Source: Psococerastis gibbosa
Taxonomy: Eukaryota; Arthropoda; Insecta; Psocodea; Psocidae
Length of the DNA: 64,000 bases
Assembly: GCA_963971405.1 (NCBI GenBank)
Contig: OZ020489.1
Span: forward strand, 34,939,047 to 35,003,046
Direction of reading: 5' to 3'
This document shows, in pieces, positions 55,959 to 64,000 of the stretch. The notes under the pieces are model-generated. The model saw only the letters and a list, made by a program, of their open reading frames with translations, did no database searches and was not told the DNA's origin. The translations under genes and the position numbers were made by a program. Within the stretch, counting starts at the first letter, position 1. Each line of letters starts with the position of its first letter.

Positions 55959-56157
55959 GTTGAAGGAGGACTTATCGACCAGGCACATCATCGTGGGGTC
56001 GTGCACAGAGCTCTTGAAGAGGCTGTCTTATTTGACGACGCCGTAAGGTTAGCCAAAGAGTACACATACGAAAAGGAAACTCTAATAATCGTGACTGCTG
56101 ATCATGCACACAGTTTAACTATCAATGGAGTCACGCCGGGCCGAGGAAATATTTTAG
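55959..56157 (+). CDS. Alp: alkaline phosphatase exon 8 (zinc-site motifs)
   Basis: The acceptor is TATAATAG ending at 55958 and the donor GTCAGT starts at 56158. It encodes VEGGLIDQAHHRGVVHRALE, then EAVLFDDAVRLAKEYTYEKE and TLIIVTADHAHSLTINGVTP, ending GRGNIL. The Glu of VEGG, Asp and second His of IDQAHH, and Asp-His of TADHAH are the magnesium and zinc ligands; all are kept. The usual family form is VEGGRIDHGHH, so Arg to Leu and His to Gln are unusual here. Confidence 0.95.
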
Positions 56158-56324
56158 GTCAGTAACTACTTAAATAGCCGGTCACGCCCCTATCAAGGAC
56201 GGAACTAGGGGGTGGGGGGTAAATGAAATAGGTTTATACACTCGATTTAAATGAATTCAATAAACTGATATGGAGCAAGAAAGCTCATAAAATAAACTTC
56301 CCATTTTTTTTATTGGTAGCTTAT

Positions 56325-56530
56325 AAGGTCGTGCCCAGGTTTTGATTTCGGGGGGGGGGGGGCAAAAAATCTATTGCGTAATTTATTAATGAAAGTCCAT
56401 TGAATCCAGTGTGGAAACTCAAATAAATTTATTCCAATTCTTCAAACAAAACTGGTTTACATAAATAAAATTATTTGGGGAGGGGGGGGGGGTCCGTACC
56501 CATTGGGCCACCCTCTGGGCACGGCAATGG
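56325..56530. mobile_element. hAT-type MITE with G runs, relative of 615-760
   Basis: It starts AAGGTCGTGCCCAGG and ends CTGGGCACGGCAATGG. Flanks TAGCTTAT and TAGCTTAC match at 7 of 8. Two G runs are inside (12 and 10 bp). It is in alkaline phosphatase intron 8. Confidence 0.78.
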
Positions 56531-56685
56531 TAGCTTACGTAAGTATCACAAAAGTGAAACTGGATACATACTTAGATGTGAGTTCAGTAGTCTTGCTGGA
56601 GAGGAATACGAATCGTTGTAACTAAAATAACTCTGTGCAGTTTTACATCAAACAAATAGAAAAAGACACGCAACCAGTTTGTTAG

Positions 56686-57179
56686 CAGTGGCGGGTCTAG
56701 AGGGGGCTATGCCCCCCCCCCCCCGAGAAAAATTAGCATACACTATGTAAAATAGGACATACTAAACAATAACCTTACTATGGTAACATGAATATGTCTT
56801 CCATGTTTAAATTATCCATTTTACTGCTGTAAAAATCGTAAAACTCCACTATTTTGATCTTATGCTCTCAAATTTTTCCTCCCGGGGAGAACCCCGGGCC
56901 CCCCTGTTTCCAGGAATATGAATAAGCATTAATGCTGCTGTTAAAATGGGCAAAACCTCACTATTTTGGCGTTATATTTTCAAATTTTCCCCCCGGGGGA
57001 GACACCCCGAACCCCCCATTGGTGCCTCTCTGCGTCAGGCGCATGAGGTTTTCATGTAATGCACTGTAAATTAATGTGCCGTGTTTCGCTAACAAAGTCA
57101 CCAATTGCACAATCACCAAAACATAGTTTGGCTTGGTAGGAATGGCCCCCTCCGAAAATCTGTCCTGGACCCGCCCTTG
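56686..57179. mobile_element. hAT-type MITE with C run and CCCCGGG blocks
   Basis: The left end is CAGTGGCGGGTCTAGAGGGG; the right end is CCTGGACCCGCCCTTG. The perfect 8-bp duplication TTTGTTAG lies at 56678-56685 and 57180-57187. It contains two direct copies of a CAAATTTT(C)CCCCCGGGG-type block (about 56870 and 56980). Confidence 0.9.
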
Positions 57180-57469
57180 TTTGTTAGTAAAATCTACGTC
57201 TGCAAAATCTAAATTTTTTTGCTGATGATTATACATAAAATCAACCTCTACCGAAAGCTTGTTATCTCGAGCCCCACATTAAATTTTTAATTTTTGGCCC
57301 CTCTTTGGAGCTCAGAGGTGGTGTAATGCTGGCGGTTCAGAGATCTTGGTTGAGCATAAGCGGGGGCTTTAAGGCATTAAACACTAATGGCAATGTAACT
57401 AATACTAGTATTATATCATGATTGTATTAAAATGAATAATGTTTAAACTGTACTCTGTAGGGTGTATCC

Positions 57470-57585
57470 CGCACGCCTCTATGAAGGCATGGGAGCCCTA
57501 ATTGTATTTTGTCTAATTATTGCATTTGTTGGAAATAAAGAATTGTTATTATTATTATTATTATTATTATATTATATTATTATCA
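57470..57585 (+). mobile_element. 3' end of another LINE with (TTA)n tail
   Basis: The sequence TTGCATTTGTTGGAAATAAA followed by GAATTG and a (TTA)n run has the form of a 5'-truncated LINE 3' end. It stands directly upstream of the ORF1-bearing element. No coding sequence is visible. Confidence 0.4.
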
Positions 57586-57878
57586 TGGCAATAGGGCCGC
57601 TGTGTGAAAATCATACGTTTTTTTTGGTAATATTTTATTCGCTGAAACAGTGTACGGTGAAGTAAAAAGTGAAATTCTCAACCGTAAAGGTATTGTAAAT
57701 TAAACTTACGTTAAAATCAGCAATTGCAAAAGACTATTCTAAATTGGAAGAAAACTAGTGAAGGCTCACAAACTGACTACATATAGTGTACGGGATACGC
57801 GTTATGCCAAGACTTGCCAGCAAGTTGATTTGAACGAATTACAAGTTTTAACCAACACTACACATAACTACCTATACA

Positions 57879-58739
57879 ATGAAGTGCAGGCGTTGTGAAG
57901 ATGATATACATGAAGAGGCCATCCTAGTACGATGCTATGGAAAGTGCGGCGGTGCGTATCATCTAGAATGTTCAAATCTATCCATGAGGACATACAAAGC
58001 AAAATCTGAAGATGTAAAACAGAAATGGATCTGCATCGCTTGCAGGGATAAAAAGAAAAAAAATGAAAGAGATGCAGATGTAGAGGTCAGAGAAACAGAT
58101 TCAGAGCGTGAGGAAAATGAACAAATATCAATGGAAGAAAAGATAGATAAACTACTACAGGGGCAAGGCAGAATGAGCAAAATCCTAGAAGGCTTTATGA
58201 ATACAATGAAGAAGGAACTGGAAAAGAGGGACGATAAAATAAAGAGATTAGAAAGCGAAATCCACGACATTCAACAACAAGCCCGGAAGAAAAATATCGA
58301 AATCCACAACCTACCGCAAAGTGAAGGCGAAGACAACGATTTATTACACATGAAAATACGATGTGTTACAAAGGAGCTGGGGGTTGAGTTGGCAAATGTC
58401 GACATTGAAGAATGTTTTAGAATTAATTCAAAAAATAAGGACAAGCCTAAACCCATAGTAGTACAGTTCGCATCAAGAAAAGTGAGAAATAAAATAATTA
58501 CGCAGAGAAAGAAAATTATTACCCAAGACCAAGCATTGCAGAATGGGAGTAAAGAAAGAATTTACATAAACGAAAACTTGACCCGTTTCAACAAGGATCT
58601 CCTGTATAAAACTAAAGAAGAGGCAAAGAAGAGAGGGTTTAAATATGTCTGGACGTCAGAGGGTACAATTTTAATGAAAAAAGAAGAAGGGGCAAGAGTA
58701 CAAAAAATTAGAAGTGTAGAAGACTTAGATAACTTGTAG
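57879..58739 (+). CDS. LINE ORF1: PHD finger, coiled coil, RRM-like domain
   Basis: A 286-residue intact ORF. Residues 3-55 form a C4HC3 PHD-type zinc finger (C3, C6, C19, C23, H28, C31, C52, C55). Residues about 85-150 are rich in Glu/Lys heptads with IDKLL...ILEGFM...LEKRDDKIKRLESEI, a likely coiled coil for multimerisation. Residues about 150-235 (KNIEIHNLPQ...CFRINSK...PIVVQFASRKVRNKI) resemble the RRM-like region of L1-type ORF1 proteins. Known role: RNA-binding chaperone that packages element RNA. It ends 124 bp before the endonuclease ORF. Confidence 0.85.
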   Translation: MKCRRCEDDIHEEAILVRCYGKCGGAYHLECSNLSMRTYKAKSEDVKQKWICIACRDKKKKNERDADVEVRETDSEREENEQISMEEKIDKLLQGQGRMSKILEGFMNTMKKELEKRDDKIKRLESEIHDIQQQARKKNIEIHNLPQSEGEDNDLLHMKIRCVTKELGVELANVDIEECFRINSKNKDKPKPIVVQFASRKVRNKIITQRKKIITQDQALQNGSKERIYINENLTRFNKDLLYKTKEEAKKRGFKYVWTSEGTILMKKEEGARVQKIRSVEDLDNL

Positions 58740-58862
58740 CACTTTTGTAAAATTGTTGCAACTTTCTCCAAAAACACTGAAAATAAGATTAAGAGTGAAA
58801 ATGAAAATTTTTTTGAGCAATTTTATTGTAGGAAAGTCGATGTAATTGAAAAAGACATAAGA

Positions 58863-59708
58863 ATGATGAATTCTAATTGTAAAGACATTAAAGTACTGCA
58901 CCTTAATATAAGAAGCTTAAAAAAATACTACAATGAGTTAGAAATATTAAAAACACAAGTAAACCCTGAAATAATATCGATACCGGTATGTGAAACGGAT
59001 TTAAAAAGTTATGAGAAAGATTTATATAACTTGCACAATTACAATAATTTTGATTTTTTTCGCTCAATACAAGAGGGGGGAGGCATTTCTGTTTATATCA
59101 AGAAACATATTGTCGCAGAGGAGATAGTATTAGAAGATAATTATAATTCGATGGAAAAGGTAGTACTCAAACTACACATGGGAAAGAATACTTTTGTGAA
59201 TGTACTAGCTATCTATAGGCTACATAAGCCACCTAAAGCTTTTATTGCGGAGCTTACTGACCTTGTAGAAAATAAATTGAATGGGAAAACTATTATAATT
59301 GGTGATATAAACTTAGATTTGATAAAAAACTCTACGACTAAAGCTGAATACTTGAATGTGCTAATAAGTAAAGGGTTCATCCAATGCATAAATCTAGTAA
59401 CAAGAGAAGAGTTTCGGGAGGGTGTGCTTAAACAATCATGCATTGATCATTGTTTTACAAGAAACATGAAAATAGTAGACTCAATTGTTATTTATACTAA
59501 AATTTCAGACCATTATCCAATTGTCATAGATTTGCAATTAAAGGAGCGTATAAAAATCTGCAACGTGCAGAAAAAAGTGCGACGATATAACGAAAATGAA
59601 ATAAACCTTCGTATAAAGAACGAAAAATGGGAAATAAGTAATTTGAATGTGATTGACCCATCTGGAAAATATAACAGACTTAAAGAAAGTTTTGCTCAAA
59701 TTTCTTAG
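58863..59708 (+). CDS. LINE ORF2 N-terminal: apurinic-like endonuclease domain
   Basis: A 281-residue ORF from the endonuclease-exonuclease-phosphatase family, which nicks target DNA to prime reverse transcription. Motifs in order: LHLNIRSL (Asn of motif 1), an E-T pair in VCETDLK, GGGISVYIK, LAIYR, IIIGDINLDL (GDxN), SCIDHCFT and KISDHYPIVIDL (catalytic SDH). The ORF stops at TAG 59706-59708, just where the deletion joint to the RT lies. It could also start 3 bp later at the second Met. Confidence 0.88.
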   Translation: MMNSNCKDIKVLHLNIRSLKKYYNELEILKTQVNPEIISIPVCETDLKSYEKDLYNLHNYNNFDFFRSIQEGGGISVYIKKHIVAEEIVLEDNYNSMEKVVLKLHMGKNTFVNVLAIYRLHKPPKAFIAELTDLVENKLNGKTIIIGDINLDLIKNSTTKAEYLNVLISKGFIQCINLVTREEFREGVLKQSCIDHCFTRNMKIVDSIVIYTKISDHYPIVIDLQLKERIKICNVQKKVRRYNENEINLRIKNEKWEISNLNVIDPSGKYNRLKESFAQIS

Positions 59709-60769
59709 TACGTTTTATTGACTACTCAAAGGCTTTTGACGTTTTAAGCGAAGAAGTGGTACTAGCACAATTGAAAAGCTTGGGAGTAGAGGATATCGAG
59801 ATGGAATGGTTTGAAAACTATCTGACGGGGCGTCAAGTTGTCGTGAAAGTGTGTGACTCAACAAGTTACCCCGGAGACTGGGCAACAGGCGTACCACAAG
59901 GTAGTAAAATTGGCCCAATCCTCTACTTAGTAGCTACTAATAAAGTACTGCAAACATTGAGGAAAGGCAAGGGGTTTATGTTCGCCGATGATACGGCTAT
60001 AGTAGTGGCCTGTAAGGAAATTAACAAAGCCAATAGCATTCTCCAAAAAGTAATTAAAGATATTCAAAAGATATCTCATGATATTGGGCTCACCATAAAT
60101 TGTGCAAAGACCAAAATAGTACATATAAGAAACAGGGGGCCTAAACAACGGAAAAGTAAGTTCACTTTCCATAAACATGAGTGCTTACACAATGATGAAA
60201 GCTCAACAAGATGCGAATGCAGCGATTTCATAGATATAGTTGAGGAGCATAAATATCTTGGTGTTTGGATTGATGGGAATTTTAACTGGCAAACACAAAT
60301 TGACTCAGTGTGTAAAAAGCTAAGATCGGCAAGTGGAGTACTACATAAATTGAAATATGGAGTTCCTTTGAAAGCTAGAAAGATGGTGTACCATGCACTA
60401 GTGGAATCAGTTATCAGTTATGGGATCACATCATGGGGACGTGATAATAACACTTACATACAAAAAATACAAAAAATACAAGATAGAATTATAACTAATA
60501 TGTATTCGGAAAAATTTAACAAAAAATACAATGATACATTTTCGAAATATCAACATGCTGAATTATTAACGTGCAATAAAATCTTAAAATTTAAAATTAT
60601 AAAACAAAATTATTTCGACGATAAATATAAAGCAGCGGACAAAACTAGATATACGAGGCAACAACAAAGGTTACAGATACCAATTACATACAACAAATAT
60701 GGGGACAGGGAAAATAATGTGCTAATAAAAAAAATTGTTCAACGAAATCCCCCAAGCTATAAAAAATGA
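59708..60769 (+). pseudogene. LINE ORF2 C-terminal: reverse transcriptase, truncated and frameshifted
   Basis: It lies in a different frame from the endonuclease. It starts abruptly at RT motif A (RFIDYSKAFD) and then shows motif B (TGVPQGSKIGPILYL), motif C (FADDTAIVV), GLTINCAKTKI and KYLGVWIDGNFNW, followed by the thumb-like C-terminal region. The fingers motifs upstream of motif A are absent, so some 200 or more residues are deleted. It stops at TGA 60767-60769 after NPPSYKK. The natural-looking end (NEIPQAIKNEEKIGKAKQV then IKKWLLETQ, stop at 60825-60827) is in another frame, so a one-base slip occurred near the A run at about 60728-60736. Confidence 0.88.
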
Positions 60770-60999
60770 AGAAAAAATTGGGAAAGCAAAACAAGTAATA
60801 AAAAAATGGTTGCTAGAGACTCAATAGGCAAGACCTATTGAACCCACAATACCCTTAAAAAGTTGCAACATTTAGTGAAGAAGACGCCACCCCCGACAAG
60901 CGGAAGCTTTGGGGTGGTCGTGAATTGTAATTAGTCTATTTTTATTTTGAATTAATATAATCCCCTAGCTGGTGGAGTAACCAGTTAGGAAAAAAAAAA

Positions 61000-61031
<32 letters not shown>

Positions 61032-61294
61032 GTAACATAAAAAAAATAAAAATAAAACATTATAAATAAATAACAAAAATAAATGATTAAGCCTTGTTTA
61101 GCAGCACTGTATGAGTCTTTTGTCCCAAATAAGCGCTAGCTTGGGGATGCGGGATGGTATTATTATGTATTGTATTTTTGTAATATACGCTCCTTGTCCA
61201 GGGAATACTGGACAAGGAAAAGAAAGAAAGGAAAGAACGCTAGGTGGCTTTAGTAATAGAATAAAATAGTCATTAATCCCGAAATTAGTGAATA

Positions 61295-61630
61295 TGGAAA
61301 AAAACTGGACATGGCGGGATTTGAACCCACGAAGTACGCCTAACTGGTGCGTTCTCTTAAACGCTGAAACACAAGCCCAACAAGTGAAGTCATCTCCAAA
61401 TTCTCTTGACTTACTTTTGACTAAATTAGGCGCGATCAGCCCAGGGGGACTTTTGGCCGCTCTGACGATTTTCCTCCATCTTTGCCGATCCTCAGCAGCC
61501 GCTGTAAAATTCTCTATTTATGCTCTTATTGACGAGATTCGTATTTGTAAGACAGGTTAACACAGCTACACAACTATCTAACCGAACAGGTATGCGATCG
61601 TGGGTTCGAATCCCGCCAAGTCCATTTTTT
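61295..61630. repeat. Inverted pair of tRNA-like (B-box) ends
   Basis: TGGACATGGCGGGATTTGAA at about 61307 and TTCGAATCCCGCCAAGTCCA at about 61605 are inverted versions of the same tRNA-like 3' end; a T run follows the second. Neither forms a full cloverleaf, so they are not called as tRNA genes. Confidence 0.5.
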
Positions 61631-61870
61631 TTAATATCCTCTAATTTCAGTTATTACGTGGAGGTTACCTCTTCAACAAAAGTTAATTTAATGTCAGCGT
61701 TATATAAAACTGCAATGTATGGTATTTATTAATTAAAAAGTTTCATCAGCCTTCGAAATACGTCTTTATCTAGCTATATGATTGGTTAAATAGGTATCAT
61801 AATATACAATGCAATAGTATACGATACCATAATTATTTCACAGGTAAAAGTATTTCGATTGATTTTCCAG

Positions 61871-62089
61871 GTCTGACAAAACCATCAAAAATTGACAATT
61901 TACCATTTCCCGTTCTTTCCTACATGATTGGTGGAGAGGCAAATTTTCCGTATCGAGTGGAAAATGGAAAAGTCGTACGAGCAGACCCATCGAATTTGAA
62001 CTCTGCAGACTTTGAATACCAGCCTCAAGGAGGCTTCCCCAATGACGAAGTTATCCACGGAGGAGTCGACGTTGCTGTCTACGCTAACG
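61871..62089 (+). CDS. Alp: alkaline phosphatase exon 9 (last zinc ligand)
   Basis: The acceptor is TTTTCCAG ending at 61870 and the donor GTGGGT starts at 62090. It encodes LTKPSKIDNLPFPVLSYMIG, then GEANFPYRVENGKVVRADPS and NLNSADFEYQPQGGFPNDEV, ending IHGGVDVAVYAN. VIHGGVDVAVYANG corresponds to ETHGGEDVAVYANGP, whose His is a zinc ligand. It ends in phase 1; the next exon (PMAHLF...-type) was not found before 64000. Confidence 0.94.
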
Positions 62090-62404
62090 GTGGGTTTTCC
62101 TTTAAGTTTAAGGCCGCTCCCACCAACGTTCAGAAAACTTTCATTCGAGTAAATGTGACCCCCCGAACCACAGCTTGGTCCCATCGATAGGTAACACAAT
62201 TTTACCTCCTCGAAAGTTCTTGATTAATTTAATCCTACTAATAGCAGTCGGTGAAGAAGAACCGGCAAAATCCGGGCTGATGGGCCATGGTCGGTATGAA
62301 AGTGGTTGTACCTTCGTAGTCTAAAAATCTAGATAGACTAGATTAGAAGATACCTCAAGTACAGTGGAATTGTGCATGGGAGGGGCAGTTATATATTTTG
62401 AATA

Positions 62405-62787
62405 GGTGCCCATTCCATTGACCGGCTAGGGCTATTTCCAACAACGGTGACGTGGTAGCAGACACTCAAGACTTAGGTGGCGTATCCACCGACCTCGCAT
62501 TGCAGAATTGTCGGAAATGTTTATTTTCCTCTATGCCATAGTTAAAATTGATCAATGATCATACAGTAAAATCACAAACAAACAAACTAAAATTAAAAAA
62601 TGGCGTCATGGGATATGTTAAGTACAAACATTTTTATAGATTTCTATAAAAAGAAAAATTCTAATTTGCGTCAATGTCATTTGCATTCTGCAATGCGAGA
62701 TCGGTGGAAACGCAACCTAAGTCTTGATGTCTGCTACCACGTCACTGTTTTTGGAAATAGCCCTAGCCGGTCAATGGAATGGGCGCC
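62405..62787. mobile_element. Harbinger-like MITE, second copy, 383 bp
   Basis: Same family as 8649-9032, in the opposite orientation internally. ATA flanks both sides (62402-62404, 62788-62790). It lies in the alkaline phosphatase intron after exon 9. Confidence 0.9.
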
Positions 62788-62809
62788 ATACCATTACCAC
62801 TACCTTTAC

Positions 62810-62935
62810 AGTTCCAATTCCCGCATCCATTCCCGCACCAATTCCCGAACCCATTCCCACACACATTCGTGTACCCGCCATTCCTGAACCCATTCCCACA
62901 CCCATCCGCGCATCCCGTCCCACGTGTATCAATAT
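62810..62935 (+). repeat. Degenerate (CATTCC)n hexamer minisatellite
   Basis: Imperfect CATTCCCRCA/CCCATTCCCACA repeats, open in several frames (PIPEPIPTHIR-like). A second hexamer tract, (GGGTCC)n-like, is at 63695-63760. Open frames here reflect the hexamer period. Confidence 0.75.
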
Positions 62936-63334
62936 ATAAAGTGAACAACCAGGGAATAGACGAAGCATTTAAAAAAAAAATAATGAAAGCACTAAAAATA
63001 GTGAATGGTTCATCCAATAGAAATACAAAAGAAAATATTTTTTTAGTTAAAATAATAGTTTGTTCATAAGCCTAGACCTATTCCTATAATACTGCTTATG
63101 AAAATGAATGATTAAGCGGTTTCTGGCTTATACTTTAGAAACGAAGGTTGTTCCGGCACATCAATAAAGTTCAGACACAAAGAAAACCTTGTTCATAGGT
63201 GTCAAATATTTTATATAGGATTAGTCCAGACACCCGACAAAAGTAGTCGCAAGCCTGTAATGCTGTAAATTTACAAGGTATGTCTAATAAGGCGGTTATT
63301 GAGTTTTATATGGCACAGAGATAAATAAATAAAA

Positions 63335-63532
63335 AAAATTGACTTTTTTCGTTCCATTACTAAGCTAACCTAGCGGAGTAGGGCTACTAAGTAGGGCTAT
63401 AAAGCCCTGTCTTACACTCAACATGCTTTAAATGCCCTCCGAAGCATGACCAGAAAATGTAGCAAGTGTGAGATTCGAACCAACAACCTTTCAGTTGAAA
63501 GTCGGAGACTGTACCACAACTCTACATGTCCT
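63335..63532 (-). mobile_element. SINE family 1 copy
   Basis: AAGCTAACCTAGCGGAG, ATGCCCTCCGAAGCATGACC, GATTCGAACCAACAACCTTT and the inverted A box (CACAACTCTACATGTCC). The CTAGGAAGGCCCGGG part is deleted. Confidence 0.75.
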
Positions 63533-63694
63533 GACTGAGATAGCAAAATTTGAATTTATAAATGTCTCATTTTGCCTGATAAATTACCACAAAATTGTTT
63601 TTTAGGAATATGGTCCGGAACAGTCCAGTCGGTAGACAATTAATTATGAAACAGAAAGTCGAGGTTCAAGACTCGGCGTAAAAGGAACAAATTT

Positions 63695-63762
63695 CCACTG
63701 GGTCCGGCTCCGTGTCCGTATCTGGGTCCGAGTCCGGGTCCGTGTCCGGTTCGGGACGGAAC
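63695..63762 (+). repeat. Degenerate (GGGTCC)n hexamer repeat
   Basis: GGGTCCGGCTCCGTGTCCGT and further GGGTCCGAGTCCGGGTCCGT units directly after a tRNA-like SINE head (63613-63680). Confidence 0.8.
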
Positions 63763-64000
63763 GGGTTTATGATTACGTTAGGAATTACTTTCCTGAAAAC
63801 CATCGTTTTCCTGGTTTATTTTCCATAAAACCTTGGGTTTCTTAGGGGGGTGAATTTTTGATAGTGGGGTAACAGCCCTAAATGACGCTCCTGGCCGGAG
63901 CCATCTGCCCTTCTATCTTCCCGCGAATTATTACATATAGAAGACGATACCTTTCGTTCCTCATCATGGTAGGATGTTAGTTTCTGTTTCTTAACCGTCA

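Larger units (their letters stand above)
57650..61030 (+). mobile_element. Non-LTR retrotransposon (CR1/L2/Jockey-group type), internally deleted
   Basis: This lies in alkaline phosphatase intron 8. Order: 5' leader, ORF1 with PHD finger (57879-58739), endonuclease ORF (58863-59708), RT remnant (59708-60769), a short 3' UTR with a stem-loop at 60965-60988 (CTAGCTGGT...ACCAGTTAG), an A run and an (ATT)n tail (about 60999-61030). A microsatellite tail preceded by a 3' stem-loop is typical of CR1/L2-like elements. The element cannot be autonomous: the region between the endonuclease and RT motif A is missing, and there are frameshifts at about 59705 and about 60736. The 5' boundary is approximate and no target duplication was established. 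Confidence 0.85.
44458..62089 (+). other. Alp: Gene model: alkaline phosphatase, nine exons, 3' end outside window
   Basis: Exons are 44458-44536, 49456-49653, 50129-50332, 50817-50883, 52437-52533, 54121-54331, 55198-55331, 55959-56157 and 61871-62089. All junctions are GT/AG with matching phases (1,1,1,2,0,1,0,1,1), giving 469 complete codons. The family hydrolyses phosphate monoesters at alkaline pH outside the cell, normally as a GPI-anchored homodimer. Landmarks in my numbering: signal peptide 1-19; metal-ligand Asp63 in IGDGMG; nucleophile Ser107 in VPDSACTATA; Thr172 at the magnesium site; phosphate-binding Arg183; Glu332, Asp337 and His341 in VEGGLIDQAHH; Asp378/His379 in TADHAH; His459 in VIHGGVDVAVYAN. 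Every catalytic or metal position I can place by homology to placental alkaline phosphatase is kept, so the enzyme is probably active. The remaining 60-80 residues, with any GPI-anchor signal, should lie beyond 64 kb. Confidence 0.95.

Noticed and set aside
57959..58270. Minus-strand open frame rich in Ser/Phe opposite LINE ORF1
   Set aside because: It is the antisense shadow of the Lys/Glu-rich ORF1; no domain or start signal.
61295..61630. Possible tRNA genes with GGTTCGAATCCC B boxes
   Set aside because: Acceptor and anticodon arms do not form, and the two ends are inverted copies, so they look like SINE or pseudo-tRNA ends.

Overview
This window is animal nuclear DNA, most likely from an arthropod. 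It has two intron-split genes, (TTAGG)n repeats of the arthropod telomere type, and very dense short transposable elements. No bacterial-style operons, rRNA or intact tRNA genes were seen. I cannot name the species; insect and crustacean are both possible.

Gene 1 (about 32.1-36.9 kb, +) is a TGF-beta family ligand of the myoglianin / GDF8-GDF11 type. Four phase-compatible exons encode the C-terminal part of the propeptide, a furin site and a complete nine-cysteine mature ligand. The 5' exon(s) with the signal peptide were not found.

Gene 2 (44.46-62.09 kb and beyond, +) is a secreted or membrane-anchored alkaline phosphatase. Nine exons join in frame from a signal peptide to the last zinc-ligand histidine (469 complete codons). 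The C-terminal exon(s) lie beyond the window. Intron 8 holds a broken non-LTR retrotransposon. Intron 3 holds decayed tandem copies of the end of exon 3.

The rest (0-32 kb and most of the introns and spacers) is repeats. Main groups: (i) short hAT-type elements with long G/C runs just inside their ends and 8-bp target duplications; (ii) Harbinger-like 3-bp-TSD, TTAA-TSD, mariner-like and CTGCAG-ended foldback MITEs; (iii) an ~850-bp element with TTGCTTTCC ends; (iv) two tRNA-like SINE families and two other interspersed families; (v) many 3'-tail remnants of LINEs, some expanded into tandem arrays; (vi) two inverted-repeat structures carrying hammerhead-ribozyme-like motifs, one next to a possible Penelope-like coding remnant. 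Several elements are nested, and one filled/empty site pair is present inside the window.

The two genes have no evident functional link: one is a muscle, neural and developmental signalling ligand, the other an ectoenzyme. All calls come from reading the sequence; no database search was run.
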